From Eriocheir sinensis (Eukaryota > Arthropoda > Malacostraca > Decapoda > Varunidae), in assembly GCF_024679095.1 (NCBI RefSeq), contig NC_066516.1, forward strand, positions 1,259,115-1,323,114: a stretch of 64,000 bases of DNA, given 5' to 3'. The position numbers and the translations under genes were made by a program. Below are positions 21,402 through 32,732 of this stretch, piece after piece. The notes under the pieces were generated by a model that worked only from the letters and a program-made list of their open reading frames with translations, ran no database searches and had not been told where the DNA came from. Numbering within the stretch: the stretch's first letter is position 1; every line of letters starts with the position of its first letter.

Positions 21402-21665
21402 ATGTCGTCCGTCAGTGTTTACCGTCTCAGTTTGTATACAAAGCATTTCGTCGTGCGTGGAGGTCACCTTGACATACATGACGAATTGTAACTTAATTAT
21501 TTTCCAATCTGTAACTCGTCACTCCTTCACGAGAGTCCGACTGACACACAACGTTAGTCGCTCTCGCTCCGACGCTCCTTGTACATATAGGCTAAGAATA
21601 TATTCGTCTTAAGGAAGCTGAAGTCTTGATCAACGCCTTTAAACGCCCCCCCGTACACCGTTACA
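21402..21665 (+). repeat. Gypsy-2 5' LTR (left boundary tentative)
   Basis: The right end CCGTTACA is supported by the second copy. The left end TGTCGTCC is chosen only because LTRs begin with TG; 21462-21665 is the confirmed part. A tRNA-primer-like leader follows. Confidence 0.6.
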
Positions 21666-22470
21666 TAATTGAAGATCATCGGTGCTCCCCGTGCCAAGCC
21701 GTCGCTACCTCATGTTCTACAACGCTACAAGCCACAATAACTCACCGAAAAGGGCAAAGGCGTTACGCAAGACGAGGGAAGGAGTCACAAGCCAGCCGTC
21801 CGCGGCAACTCACCAGGCGCCAGCTACAAGCTCTCTACAGGCGTCAGCTACAAGCTCTCTACAGGCGTCAAGCCTCAAGCCACCAACAGGCCTATGCAGC
21901 CGAAAGCGAGGGCCAAAATCTACAAGCCGCCCTACCCGCTACAAGCTAGCACTGCTACGAGCACTACAAGCCACTCACAGCTCACTCGAAGCCCTCCACG
22001 ATACGCAGACAAATTCACACCCTCGGGCCTCCGCCCGCAGAAGGAGGCACGCCCCACTGGCCTTGGAACAACCCACATGCACCTCGCACCACAGTGGACG
22101 GCAACACCGCCGCTGCCGGGAGCATCGGCCGAAACCTCTTCCGGCAAACAGTCAACCGCTCCCGTTCCTGCAAGGCGTCTTTTCAAGAGGTTACACACCC
22201 AGGTCGCCTTATCTACCACCGCTGCCCATCTCTCGATATAAGAACGCCGCAGCCGTCATACGTCTGGCAGCAGTGTTCCGGCACCAGCTCACTGCCAGTC
22301 AAATCACGTCGTCAGCAGTTTCCAGCAGCCATTACGAGTCTCTCGAGGTCCGCCCTTCAATCAACTCTCCCCGCCTCCCTGCCGCGGCCATGGTCTTCCA
22401 ACGCGACTCCACAGGCTACACGTACCCCAGGGCGTCGACTCCCTTCGCCCTCAACACTACATCAGCTGAT
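21666..22470 (+). other. Gypsy-2 leader with short tandem repeats
   Basis: C-rich sequence with a tandem ~24-bp unit (GCTACAAGCTCTCTACAGGC) at 21830-21880. Three overlapping frames are open for 100-260 codons, but composition bias explains that and none has a recognisable domain. Confidence 0.4.
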
Positions 22471-23227
22471 TAATCTTGGTATTTGTGGATATTTCCTTCT
22501 GGTCAAAATGTGCCGGCTCAGCTTATTCCAATTTTCATTCGAGCAGAGGCACGACTCTTTTTATTTCTGTGTATCTAACACTGTTAATCAGTCATAATTG
22601 TGGGAGTAACGTTCATTCGCATACGATATTGATCCTTTCTTATTGTCTGCTAGCGGTAAAAGTGTGATTTCCCTGATCAAAGTTCATCAGCGCCCTGCCC
22701 TCACTCCGAGAGGTCAAACCGCACGCGCTCCCACTTCCGTGACCTCTCTCGCTTGCGATTCCACCCTCGTGTGCTGTACTGCACTGTACTGTAGATCTTG
22801 CTGTGTTGTGTGCCGTGTGCTATTTCGTGTCGTGCTGCGTACTGCTTATTGTCAACCGAGTTAGCTGCCTGCAGAGGTGTGCTGTTTGCTGTGCGACCAC
22901 GTGCTTCGCTGGACAGGATTAAGTGTAGCCCTTATTTTTACTACCTCTCTCTGCCTGTATCTACCCTCTCGCCGTAGCGCCCTGTAAAACATATATACAC
23001 CTATACACAAAACACAGTGTTACACTCTTTCCGCCACATTCTTTATATATTTCCAGATACCACTCCGACGCCACTCCCTACGCAGGTGTTCAGAGTTACC
23101 TGACCTGACTTGACCAGAGTATTCCCCAGAGACACAGTAATCCTCTAAATTTTTCCTCACCTGCGTCTCTCCCTCTCGTCCCTCGCGTTTCGCTCCTCCT
23201 CTTCTCTCGCCTCCCCTCTCCATTGCC

Positions 23228-23385
<158 letters not shown>

Positions 23386-23490
23386 TTATTCTCGCTTATT
23401 CACGCACGCGTCCCTCTGCCCTACGAAAAAGAAAAAGCAAAGCAAATATATAGATAAACACTACTCACTTGCTCTCTCCTCCTTACCAAG

Positions 23491-24387
23491 ATGGCGCTAA
23501 AGAAATGTTCGACTTGCACAGGAAACTTCTCTGGTCATTTCTTCTCAGGACGATCGACCGTCTGCAAGATCTGCCTGTTGACACAGCAGATGGAAACGAG
23601 ACTCCTTCAACAGGACGAAAGGCTGACGGCTGGCGAGAAGATCACCGAACTAACAAGTAATGTTGATACCTTGCAGGAGTTTATCCAGGCCAACATCGTC
23701 GCCCCTCCTGAAAGTGACGCCTCATCACCCTCCTCACCTGCACTCGATGCCCAGCCACCTTCCGAAGAAGGCACGTCACAGGGAACCGGTAGAGCTGACG
23801 CTGAATGCTTCACCCCCGTGAGAGGAGGAGCCAGACCCGCCCCTAGAGTCATTTATCCTACTCATTGCTACAACAGATTTGCCATACTGGAGGAGGAGGA
23901 CGAGGAACAGAGCACCTTGGTCGGTGACTCTATGATTCGCCATCAGGTGGTTGAATTCTGTGGCAGAGTCCCCCGTCGTAGGCGTAACTACTGTTATCCT
24001 GGAGCTGGTGTTGACGACATCACAGCTGCACTGGACGAGGTTTCCGCTGTGGCCTCTAATGACTCACTCTTTGTTCTCCACACAGGTACAAACGACGTCA
24101 CCACGACCCGGTCTGAGGAACTGCTGGACAAGTACCGTAGGCTCATCCAGCAGTATAAGTCTAAATCCCCTAATATTTTGATTTCAGGAATTCTACCACG
24201 GACATGGGATGAGGGCGACTTCTACAGTAAGGCCTTCAGCCTCAACAACCGCCTACAGACTCTCTGCGGCATACACCTGTCCCCCATCGGGGCAGCCAGA
24301 TTCGGAAGGCTCCTCAACAACGCCGTACGTAACGCCCGAACAACAAAAAACGACTCTCAGCCACGTCCTTCCATCCCGCCCGTGTAA
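23491..24387 (+). CDS. CR1 ORF1: zinc ribbon, coiled coil, SGNH esterase
   Basis: 298 residues from the ATG at 23491 to TAA at 24385. Residues 6-29 have paired cysteines (CSTC...CKIC) resembling the PHD/zinc-ribbon of CR1 ORF1. Residues 30-75 can form a coiled coil, and 75-135 are Pro/Ser-rich. An SGNH-type esterase follows: VGDSMIRH (~142, block I Ser in GDS), the GTND block III near 197, and GIHLSPIGAARFGRL near 268 (block V His). Such ORF1 proteins bind element RNA and the esterase may act on membranes or lipids. The frame is uninterrupted. ORF2's frame (-1 relative) is open through the ORF1 stop. Confidence 0.8.
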   Translation: MALKKCSTCTGNFSGHFFSGRSTVCKICLLTQQMETRLLQQDERLTAGEKITELTSNVDTLQEFIQANIVAPPESDASSPSSPALDAQPPSEEGTSQGTGRADAECFTPVRGGARPAPRVIYPTHCYNRFAILEEEDEEQSTLVGDSMIRHQVVEFCGRVPRRRRNYCYPGAGVDDITAALDEVSAVASNDSLFVLHTGTNDVTTTRSEELLDKYRRLIQQYKSKSPNILISGILPRTWDEGDFYSKAFSLNNRLQTLCGIHLSPIGAARFGRLLNNAVRNARTTKNDSQPRPSIPPV

Positions 24388-25233
24388 ATAGACACCATAC
24401 ACCGCAACAGACTCGTAACATTGAACCCTCCAGTACCTCTATTATCAAGCTTCAAGATAACCTAAGAGTCCTTAGTTTCAATGCGCGTAGCCTAAGAAAC
24501 AAATTCGATGAACTGCGATGTCTTGCTCTGACAGAAAACTTTGACGTAATTGCTATAACCGAAACATTTATCGACACCACTGATATTGATTTAAGTTCCG
24601 AATACAACATAGATGGCTACAGATTCTTCAACAATGATCGTGTAAACCGTAGAGGGGGTGGTGTCGCCCTTTTTGTCAAAAGCTACTTGCAACCTACTGA
24701 CAAAACACCAAGAAACAGTAACGTTGAACATTTGTGCGTGCGAGTAAACATTGCAAAAGTCAATTTAAATATATCTGTCACTTACAGGCCTCCGGGGCAA
24801 TCACTTGACGGCAATCTTGAAATGTACAGCGTCTTAAGGCAGTCACTTAATAACAGCGACTCACTGATACTAGGAGACTTTAACCTCCCCCATATCGACT
24901 TGTGACACTGTCAGGTAGAGGGGTGAAGTCCATAGAATGATCGAATTTCTAGAGGAAAATTATCTAAGCCAAATGGTTTCTGAACCAACTCGACAAAATA
25001 ACATACTTGACCTTGTTATAGCAACCCAAGATAACCTAGTCAGTAATGTCACGGTAGGAGCACACCTCGGTTCCTGCGATCATAAACTAGTGCGCGTTGA
25101 CATTAGAGCTCAAACATCGGTGACTGAAAATAAAGTTAAGGTGCCCAATTTCAAAAGAGCCAACTTCGTAGAAATCCGACGAAAACTGATATGCAACTAT
25201 CAGATGACGGCAATGCAGAGGACGCCTGGCTAG
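24384..25233 (+). pseudogene. CR1 ORF2, endonuclease part (broken)
   Basis: The first frame runs to a TGA at 24903-24905 and contains VLSFNARSLRNK, VIAITETF (catalytic Glu), NRRGGGVALFV, VTYRPPG and LILGDFNLPHID (catalytic Asp/Asn). After a one-base shift, a second frame from 24937 has FLEENYLSQMVSEPTRQNN, ILDLVIATQ and GSCDHKLV (terminal catalytic Asp-His). A further break lies at 25200-25260, where GGCAATGCAGAGGACGC is duplicated. The protein would nick target DNA to prime reverse transcription; this copy cannot make it in one piece. Confidence 0.85.
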
Positions 25234-25337
25234 ACGATGGATTGGCAATGCAGAGGACGCTGGTTAAACTTTAAAATCACTTACTCAGCAGGACACATTT
25301 TCCCCTTGTGCGAGAAGCGAATTAACACTAATAAAGT

Positions 25338-27203
25338 CCACCTTGGTTTAATAAAGCAACCAAAGCACGCGCCGAAAACATTAGACTTTACAATGATGCA
25401 AGGCGACGAGTAAAAAGATTAGTGCATCAGGCAAAGCGTAGATATGAAGAAAATATTGCAGCCAACTGTAAAAATAATCCGAAATCCTTCTTCAGTTACA
25501 TAAACAACAGAAAGGCGATCAGAAGTGGAATTGGACCTTTAACAAACAGCGACGGTGCACTAGTGACTGACAGCCAACACGTTGCAAACCTATTACATAA
25601 TTACTTTTCCTCGGTGTTTAATAACAGTCCTCCCACCACCACCACCAACACCAGTACTAATGTAAATCCCGAGCATGCATTGTCTAACTTTGAAATAAAA
25701 CCCGATGAAGTCCTTAAAGCCCTCAAATCACTTAAAACAAATAAAAGTCCTGGACCTGATAAAGTATATCCAACTCTGCTGAAAGAAACAAAGTGCGAAA
25801 TACTCTCCTCCCTCACAACCGTATTCAATATGTCCTTGCGACAAGGCATTGTCCCTTCAGATTGGAAAAAGGCTAACGTGACACCGATTTTTAAGAAAGG
25901 AGACAAAAAAGTACCAGGTAATTACAGGCCCATTAGTCTAACTTCGGTTGTAGGTGAGCTACTTGAGGGCATAATTAGAGACAAAATTGTGAGTTACCTT
26001 GAAAGCCACTCATTAATTGGGGACTCACAACATGGCTTCCGAAACAAAAGATCCAGCTTATCAAATCTATTAACCTTTTATAACGACCTCTTCACTGTTT
26101 ATGACGTAACCAAATCACTGGACGTAGTCTATCTTGATTTCCAGAAAGCGTTTGATAAAGTCCCGCATCATAAATTACTTTACAAATTAAAGCAAATAGG
26201 TATTGACGGTCAGGTAAACCAATGGATCGCGAATTGGTTGAGCAACAGACAACAAAGAGTAGTGATTGACGGATTTAACTCAGAGTGGGCGCCGGTCACT
26301 AGTGGCGTCCCTCAGGGCTCGGTTCTTGGCCCAGTGCTCTTCATTATTTACATCAACGACGTGGATGTTGGACTCAATAACCGCATTAGTAAATTTGCAG
26401 ACGACACAAAGATTGGTAACTCGGTTCTCACTGACGAAGACAGGCAAAGCCTCCAAGAGGATTTGCACAAAATTTCAGCTTGGTCGGATAAATGGGAGAT
26501 GCCCTTTAACGTAGACAAGTGCCAGGTCCTTCAAGTTGGAACGAGGAATAAGAAGTTTGATTACGAAATGCGCGGCGTTAAACTCAAAAGCGTTCAATGC
26601 GTCAAGGACTTGGGGGTCAAAATAGCGTCAAACCTCAAATTCTCACAGCAATGCATCGATGCAGCAAATAAAGCGAACAGAATATTGGGCTTCATTAAAA
26701 GAAACTTTTTATTTAAGAATAAAGATGTAATACTCCCGCTCTACAACAGTTTAGTCAGACCCCACTTGGAATATGCGGTACAGTTTTGGTCTCCCCACCA
26801 TGCAAAGGATATTGCTAAATTAGAAGGTGTTCAGCGTCGGGCAACGAAAATTATCCCTTCCTTGCGCAACAAATCCTACGAAGAAAGGCTTTCTACCCTT
26901 AACATGTTCTCTCTTGAGAAACGTCGCCTCCGAGGAAAATTGATCGAATGTTTTAAAATACTTAATGGTTTCACGAATGTAGACAGATCAACATTGTTTA
27001 TGATCGATGACACTTTGCGCACGAGGAACAATGGCGTAAAACTCAGATGTAGACAAGTAAATTCAGACTGCACCAAATTTTTCTTCACCAACGTTGTAGT
27101 GCGAGAATGGAATAAGCTCCCACCATCAGTGGTCCAGTGTAACACGATTGACTCCTTCAAAAATAAGCTCGACCGTCACTTCCTTCAACTTAATATCAAG
27201 TAG
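25338..27203 (+). CDS. CR1 ORF2, reverse transcriptase part
   Basis: Open from about 25338 (PPWFNKATKARAENI) through a stop at 27201, over 620 codons. RT motifs in order: [70 protein letters not shown], the active site FADD at 26394-26405, VKDLGV, the thumb/C-terminal RPHLEYAVQFWSPHHAKD and REWNKLPPSVV. The enzyme copies element RNA at the nicked target. It is intact here, but separated from the endonuclease by frame breaks. Confidence 0.9.
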   Translation, partial: PPWFNKATKARAENIRLYNDARRRVKRLVHQAKRRYEENIAANCKNNPKSFFSYINNRKAIRSGIGPLTNSDGALVTDSQHVANLLHNYFSSVFNNSPPTTTTNTSTNVNPEHALSNFEIKPDEVLKALKSLKTNKSPGPDKVYPTLLKETKCEILSSLTTVFNMSLRQGIVPSDWKKANVTPIFKKGDKKVPGNYRPISLTSVVGELLEGIIRDKIVSYLESHSLIGDSQHGFRNKRSSLSNLLTFYNDLFTVYDVTKSLDVVYLDFQKAFDKVPHHKLLYKLKQIGIDGQVNQWIANWLSNRQQRVVIDGFNSEWAPVTSGVPQGSVLGPVLFIIYINDVDVGLNNRISKFADDTKIGNSVLTDEDRQSLQEDLHKISAWSDKWEMPFNVDKCQVLQVGTRNKKFDYEMRGVKLKSVQCVKDLGVKIASNLKFSQQCIDAANKANRILGFIKRNFLFKNKDVILPLYNSLVRPHLEYAVQFWSPHHAKDIAKLEGVQRRATKIIPSLRNKSYEERLSTLNMFSLEKRRLRGKLIECFKILNGFTNVDRSTLFMIDDTLRTRNNGVKLRCRQVNSDCTKFFFTNVVVREWNKLPPSVVQCNTIDSFKNKLDRHFLQLNIK

Positions 27204-27297
27204 AAGTGCAACGTTTTGGAGTCTTCTGATTAATGTAAAATCACTTAGGTTTAAGGACAGACCACCAAGTCTGGACCATGGGGTCTGTGTGGTCTGA

Positions 27298-27321
27298 TTT
27301 TCTATGTAAATCTATGTAAAT
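27298..27321 (+). repeat. CR1 3'-terminal repeats
   Basis: TTCTATGTAAATC in tandem; the same terminus closes the old copy at 1912-1930. No poly(A). Confidence 0.8.
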
Positions 27322-27640
27322 CTTCCTCAGTGTGCCCTTGCTCCGTTTTCTCTTCGCCGATCGGGAGAAAACCAGCACCTTAAAGGCATACTCACTTAAT
27401 TTTCTCCGACCCCCCCCCCAAAAAAAAAACCGCTGCTCTAATAGGATTATTATTTCATATACCCATAACATTAAAACATTCCATTATAACCTTAACTTCT
27501 ATTACGTCTAACAGGTACCTTGCTAGCATCCTTTCTTGTTTTTAGGGGTACTACGCAAGTTTTAACTCGGACACGTTACGTTAATTGGTTAATATTTACA
27601 GGTATCAAAATATGCTCCTATATTGTAACTGATTTAAGCC
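27322..27640. other. Gypsy-2 leader resumed (non-coding)
   Basis: Between the CR1 terminus and the first gag codons. A C9/A9 run occurs near 27410-27430. Nothing else recognised. Confidence 0.4.
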
Positions 27641-27642
27641 AT

Positions 27643-28865
27643 AGTATGAACAAAGACACTCTTGCTAAACTCGGCGGCACCTTTAAACAGTTGGCTCGGC
27701 CTTCAGGTGAGGAGGAGGGGGAACACGGTTCAAACACCAATGATCTTAATGTTGTAAACTTACGTTCAGGCACTACATACTCATCAATTCCAGGGGAAAG
27801 AGCCCCTTCACCTCCGGGTTCGTCTGAATACTTAAGCCCCACTCACCCGATCAAAATGCCTGACGATCCACCTCCCCCCCTCCTGCTGGGGCCACACCCC
27901 AATTCCCCCCTCCCCCGATTCGGGTCATTCCAACTCACGCTAGTATTCGACAGTTCTCTGGCAGCGAAACAGATTATTCAGCGAGACAGTTCCTAGATCT
28001 GTGTGAGTCTGCCATCGTAAATTCCTCCATTACGGAAGATCATGATAAAGTCGCATTCATTCGGTCCCGGTTACTTCCAGGCTCTCGGGCACTAAATTTG
28101 ATGCAGTCCTCAGCGTTCGCTTCGGGGGACATTGGAGTAAACTATGAGATTTTTAAAAAGAATTTCGTAAAAATCTTCGGAGGCGGGAGTAAACCAAGCA
28201 TCGTTAGACAGATCGCACACACGGTTGAGTCCCTCCAAAAGAATTCCTCAACAAAGCCGATTTGGGACGCCATGACTGAGGCAAATCAGCTGGCGGTTGA
28301 CTGTGTCAAAAGTCTAGAGGACGCGCAATGGCTCTCCGGGGGCGGTATGCAGAAACAACAGGTGAAGACAGTCTTCGAGTTGCTTTTTTACTTATTTCAT
28401 ATTTCAGAGAAGAACCGCCGTTCTGCCCTTCCCTTGACCTTCAAACCGGGCGGAAAGTTAGTTGACTTCGTCTCAGAGCTAGAAGTCAAGGTTCAAGAAC
28501 ACGCTCACCATCAACCCCTCGCCACAGCCGCAGCATTGCAGGCTCAAAGTAAGGCATCTCTCACCTGTAGTTTTTGCAAACAATCAGGACATTCTGAACA
28601 TTCTTGCTTCGCGAAACGTAGGGAATCAACACACTCAAGACAGGGCTCTGATAGGAGATCAGGAGGTTACAGGGGCGGGCATCATTTATCACACAGGAAC
28701 CCTAGGCCAAACCATCAGCGGAAGACTGTCTTTTGCCATGTCCACGGGAATTGTTTTCATGATTCCGACAGTTGTTATGCAATAGAAAAGGCCAAGGAGG
28801 AACAGAAGAACAAGTCCTCGGTGGACAGTAGACCACACTCCTCTTCTCAGAATAAAAAGGCATGA
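27643..28865 (+). pseudogene. gag: Gypsy-2 gag (frameshifted)
   Basis: The N-terminal frame starts with MNKDTLAKLGGTFKQL (about 27643) and is lost in a C-rich run near 27870-27930. The main frame continues RQFSGSETDYSARQFLDLCE, DKVAFIRSRL and the capsid helices (from about 27944) to 28862. One CCHC knuckle, CSFCKQSGHSEHSC, lies near 28568-28609, followed by a basic Arg/Gly/Ser/His-rich stretch. The frame ends with TGA at 28863-28865; the protease/RT frame continues directly after it in phase. Confidence 0.8.
28863..28865 (+). promoter_or_regulatory. Single in-frame UGA between gag and pol
   Basis: GCA TGA CTG: gag and pol are in one frame separated only by this stop. It may be a readthrough stop, or a lost codon (for example CGA to TGA). 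Confidence 0.5.
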
Positions 28866-30713
28866 CTGCGTGACAGCCCCAAGGCGTACATCCAAGTATC
28901 TCATAAGGACGATACTAATTGGGAGCAACTTGACTCCGTCATTGCCGCCTTGGGACGGACAAGCATAATTGCCCTCCCTTGCAAGGTGGGCAAAATTTCA
29001 CTCACCTTAGCGGTCGACACAGGTGCGACAGTCAATGTAATCTCAGACTCCGCTTACAGGTCACTGACACGACAGGCGAGAGGGAAAAAATTGGCCGCTC
29101 CAAGAGAAGACATGAATGTGATAGGGGTGACAGGCACCACTTTGGGAATCCTTGGGCGAGTACCACTAACAGTCAGCTTACATGAACAAGTATGTCCCTT
29201 TCGGGATTTCTTTTATGTCTCTAGCAGGTTTGCTTTACCTGAAGATGGGATCTTAGGATTAAACGCCATGAAAGACCTGCACATAACCATAAACCCTGAA
29301 AGCAACGCGATCGTGTATCAAGGACGACGCATACAAGGGATGGTAAATCCATCGCCTTTATCACCTGTAATCCCGCCCTCAGAGGGGGGAAATGACCAAC
29401 CCACCACAGACTCAGGGTCTGCCACCTCCCCAGTGTCACCTCTTACGGTCAAACCACACGGAAACATTACAGACTTGTGGCGGACAGTAACGGCAATCGT
29501 AGAAGGTCCTCAAATAGTTATGGATCGAGCTGAAAAACTTGTTAAAATCCGGTTACCTAACGCCCCTCCAACGGGCAGTGATGTGTGTATCGACGGAGCA
29601 CCTCACATACACCGGGTGACAGTGGAGGTCACTCTTGCGACAGTCAAGGAGGGAGGTACTGCAGAGGCATTGGTAATAAACACGTCAGGATCCCTTGTAT
29701 CCTTAAAACACGGTGTTAGATTATGCCAGTGTCTAGTGTATGGGAGAAATGTCGCCCCGGAACCAGCTGAATACCCTTCAGCCCAAGTCTCAGGCATAAC
29801 CTCGGCGTGTCAGGCTTCTCACGAACAAGACACAGATAATTTAGAGGCATTCCTAAAAGTTGCACACTATTCCAAAATTAAGCCAACCTTAGTCCAGCTA
29901 CTGGAACATTATAGGGGGGCGCTTGCTCTACCAGGCGAGCCGCTTGGAGTTACGCAGTGTGCTGAACACCACATTAAGTTAAAACCCAATTCCAATCCTG
30001 TATATATCAATGCGTACAAGCTCCCCCACAGTCAGAGGGAGGTTGTGCAGCAACTTATATCTGAAATGTTAGAACAAGGTGTCATCAAAGAATCGAATTC
30101 CCCGTGGAATTCACCCTTGTTTCTGGTTCCAAAGAAAGACGGTTCTTATCGTCCTGTGATTGATTTCCGGTGTGTGAACACCGCGACCGTGGATGATCAT
30201 TTTCCGCTTCCCGTTCTTAGAGATCTTCTGATGTGTCTCGGTAGAGGAAATAAAGTCTTTACGAGTCTAGATCTGGTCAGTGGCTACTGGCAACTGCCCA
30301 TGGCCCCCGAGTCACGTGAAATAACGGCTTTCAGCACGCCTCATGTCCACTATGAGTGGACGAGGATGCCGTTCGGGCTCAAAGGAGCTCCCTTGACCTT
30401 CCAAAGGACAATGAACAGTATTTTTGGTGACATGCTGGGCAACTCTGTCTATGTGTATTTAGACGACACCATCATAGCAAGTAAAGACGTGCATGCACAC
30501 ATGGGAACACTAAAAGCAGTCCTACACAGACTTCAAGAGGTCGGACTAAAGCTCAAAATCACCAAATGTGAATTCTTAAAGCCTCGGATCAAGTTCTTGG
30601 GGCATGTCGTGGACGAATTCGGCATCCACACAGTGGACGACAAAATAAAAGCTATTGCCGAGTTCCCTCAGCCAACGTCTGCGGAGTCGCAGGTTATTAC
30701 AGGCCTTTCATAA
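28866..30713 (+). CDS. pol: Gypsy-2 protease and reverse transcriptase
   Basis: Continuous with gag except for the UGA. The protease has AVDTGATVNVIS with DTG at 29016-29024 and a GILGLNAM closing motif. A long linker follows with QCAEHHIKLKPNSNPVYI, then RT: LVPKKDGSYRPVIDFRCVN, TSLDLVSGYWQLPM, PFGLKGAPLTFQRTMN, the active site YLDD at 30456-30467, and FLGHVVDEFGI. The open frame ends at 30711-30713, but the coding sequence shifts to another frame near 30690 at the FLG..GYYR connection. The RT is complete; the frame break prevents an RT-RNase H fusion. Confidence 0.9.
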   Translation: MRDSPKAYIQVSHKDDTNWEQLDSVIAALGRTSIIALPCKVGKISLTLAVDTGATVNVISDSAYRSLTRQARGKKLAAPREDMNVIGVTGTTLGILGRVPLTVSLHEQVCPFRDFFYVSSRFALPEDGILGLNAMKDLHITINPESNAIVYQGRRIQGMVNPSPLSPVIPPSEGGNDQPTTDSGSATSPVSPLTVKPHGNITDLWRTVTAIVEGPQIVMDRAEKLVKIRLPNAPPTGSDVCIDGAPHIHRVTVEVTLATVKEGGTAEALVINTSGSLVSLKHGVRLCQCLVYGRNVAPEPAEYPSAQVSGITSACQASHEQDTDNLEAFLKVAHYSKIKPTLVQLLEHYRGALALPGEPLGVTQCAEHHIKLKPNSNPVYINAYKLPHSQREVVQQLISEMLEQGVIKESNSPWNSPLFLVPKKDGSYRPVIDFRCVNTATVDDHFPLPVLRDLLMCLGRGNKVFTSLDLVSGYWQLPMAPESREITAFSTPHVHYEWTRMPFGLKGAPLTFQRTMNSIFGDMLGNSVYVYLDDTIIASKDVHAHMGTLKAVLHRLQEVGLKLKITKCEFLKPRIKFLGHVVDEFGIHTVDDKIKAIAEFPQPTSAESQVITGLS

Positions 30714-31575
30714 AGGACTTCGCAGCACGCGCGAGTCCCCTAACCCGTCTATTAAAGAAAGACGTACCATTTCTGTGGCTCCCAACTCAACAAACGAGCT
30801 TTGAGGATTTAAAGAAAGCGCTTACGCAGGCTCCGGTCCTTGTCTTTCCGGATTTCAAGGACCCGTTTCAGCTTTGTACCGACGCTTCGGCTAGTGGACT
30901 AGGAACTGCTCTTATGCAAACAGATAAATCCGGCAAAAAGCATGTAATAGCGTTCGCCAGTCGAGTACTAACAGCTCCGGAAAAGAACTATTGTGTTACC
31001 CACCTAGAGGCTCTTGCCATTGTGTGGGCTCAGAAGCATTTTCGAGACATAGTGATGGGGTACAAAATTGTGGTGTATACGGCCATCACGGATCTTTTCA
31101 AAGGGAAAAACCTACACGGTCGTCTGGCAAGATGGTTCTTAACGATCCAAGCATACAATCCGGATATAAAATATATCATCGGGAAAACAAATGTGGTCGC
31201 AGATGCCTTATCTTGAAATATTCCGATAGGCGCGATTACCACCCTAGAGGTCATCCACAACTTCACTTCACCTGAGTTACACACTGCTTAGCGAGACCAC
31301 CAGGTGTGGAAGAGGTTAGTTTACGCCCTAGAGTCGGGAGACGAAACAAACCTTCCTGAATTGCCAGATCCCTTTTCACAATTCTTCCTATCAGAGGACA
31401 ACCTCCTTTGTAGGTCATGGCCGACCAAACCTGTACCTACAGAACAAATGGTCATCCCAGACAAATACGTCCCCGTGACGCTTAAGCTGGTCCATGACAC
31501 ACCCATTGCGGGTCACCCAGGAAGGGACAAGACACTATCTGTCACCGGACAAAAATACTACTGGCCCATATTACG
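30690..31575 (+). pseudogene. pol: Gypsy-2 RNase H and integrase zinc finger (truncated)
   Basis: Frame continuing with YYRPFIKDFAARASPL, RNase H (LCTDASASGLGTALMQ, FASRVLTAPEKNYCVTHLEA, RLARWFLTIQAY) and NVVADALS, where an Arg codon is probably replaced by TGA at 31214. Another stop follows near 31289. The integrase N-terminal HHCC region starts (LKLVHDTPIAGHPGRDKT, QKYYWPI) and runs straight into LTR sequence at 31576. The catalytic core is deleted. Confidence 0.85.
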
Positions 31576-31831
31576 GGTCACCTTGACATACGTGACCAAT
31601 TGTAACTTAATTATTTTCCAATCTGTAACTCGTCACTCCTTCACGAGAGTCCGACTGACACACAACGTTAGTCGCTCTCGCTCCGACGCTCCTTGTACAT
31701 ATAGGCTAAGAATATATTCGCCTTAAGGAAGCTGAAGTCTTAATCAACGCCTTTAAACGCCCCCCGGTATGCCGTTACATAATTGGTGATCAGCGGTGCT
31801 CCCTTTAAACTCCCCCCGCTACACCGTTACA
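31576..31831 (+). repeat. Gypsy-2 3' LTR remnant with duplicated terminus
   Basis: 31576-31779 equals 21462-21665. It is followed by primer-site-like sequence (TAATTGGTGATCAGCGGTGC) and then a second LTR terminus (31802-31831, CTTTAAACTCCCCCCGCTAC..CCGTTACA). Confidence 0.8.
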
Positions 31832-31891
31832 GACTGTGTGGCAGAGCAGAGGGGAGAAATGGACCCGCGGGAGCCTCCGCCCAAACGGACT
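31832..31891 (-). repeat. 60-bp repeat, inverted copy of 21151-21210
   Basis: Begins immediately after the last LTR base. See 21151. Confidence 0.85.
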
Positions 31892-32608
31892 GGACAATTT
31901 GGTTTTACTATAACTGGGAATAGGCGCATTAAGGAAAATTGTACGAAAATGGTTGGAAATAGAGAATTTTTATTTCATATAATGATCAAAGTTCTCTATT
32001 TGCCAAAACTTCGGATTCCTCAGATATAAAGTATTTTCAAATATAATGTCACCTCCTTTTCTCTAATTTATTCACGAAAGCGAGGGTTTACTGTATGTAT
32101 AAGAGATGTATAATATCAAAACAAAAGGTATAGACTAGAGTGTGATGTAATTGTTTTATACCTCTACAATCTACATGGTATATCTTTTCATTCATAGTGT
32201 AAAATATGATAATTAATTGTCTAGTTTTGAATACGTAAAGGAAAAAGTATGCCCGAACTCGGCATAGAGTTTGAGACTGCTTCCAACTGTTCTGCATCAC
32301 TGGTCCGAAAGACACAAGGTGTTGCTTATTTACCTGAAAAAGTTGTTGAGCCAAGTTTAAAAGCTGACCTGGAAAAAGACGAACTGCAAAAGATAAATAG
32401 TGATATTTCTAACTTAAAGCATGGAGAAAACATATAATTCTGACAAAGGCAAGGTCCCTTCTGTCGATAAAAGATGTGCAAAGGAAAGTTAACCAGTTAT
32501 GCATATCAAAATTATAATTAACCGAAACTAGAAGAGGAAAAACGGAGAAGGAAAGTGCTTCGTAATTGACAAAAAAAAAAAAAAAAAAGAAAAAAAAAAA
32601 GATTCAGT
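31892..32608. other. Unassigned, AT-rich; A-run
   Basis: Intronic or downstream sequence of the ELK gene. Poly-A-rich 32570-32600. No repeat or gene recognised. Confidence 0.4.
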
Positions 32609-32732
32609 TTAGAAATCAATATAGATAAACATAAAACATTGCGACAGTGAACAGGCTGCATGGAGGGTGTGGAGATGACTGTGCTGGTCGGGACGGGCGA
32701 GGGCTGGCAGAAGGCGGACAACACTGACTGAC

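Noticed and set aside
21682..22473. 263-codon + frame and its neighbours in the Gypsy-2 leader
   Set aside because: Three overlapping frames are open at once in C-rich, repeat-bearing sequence, with no domain.
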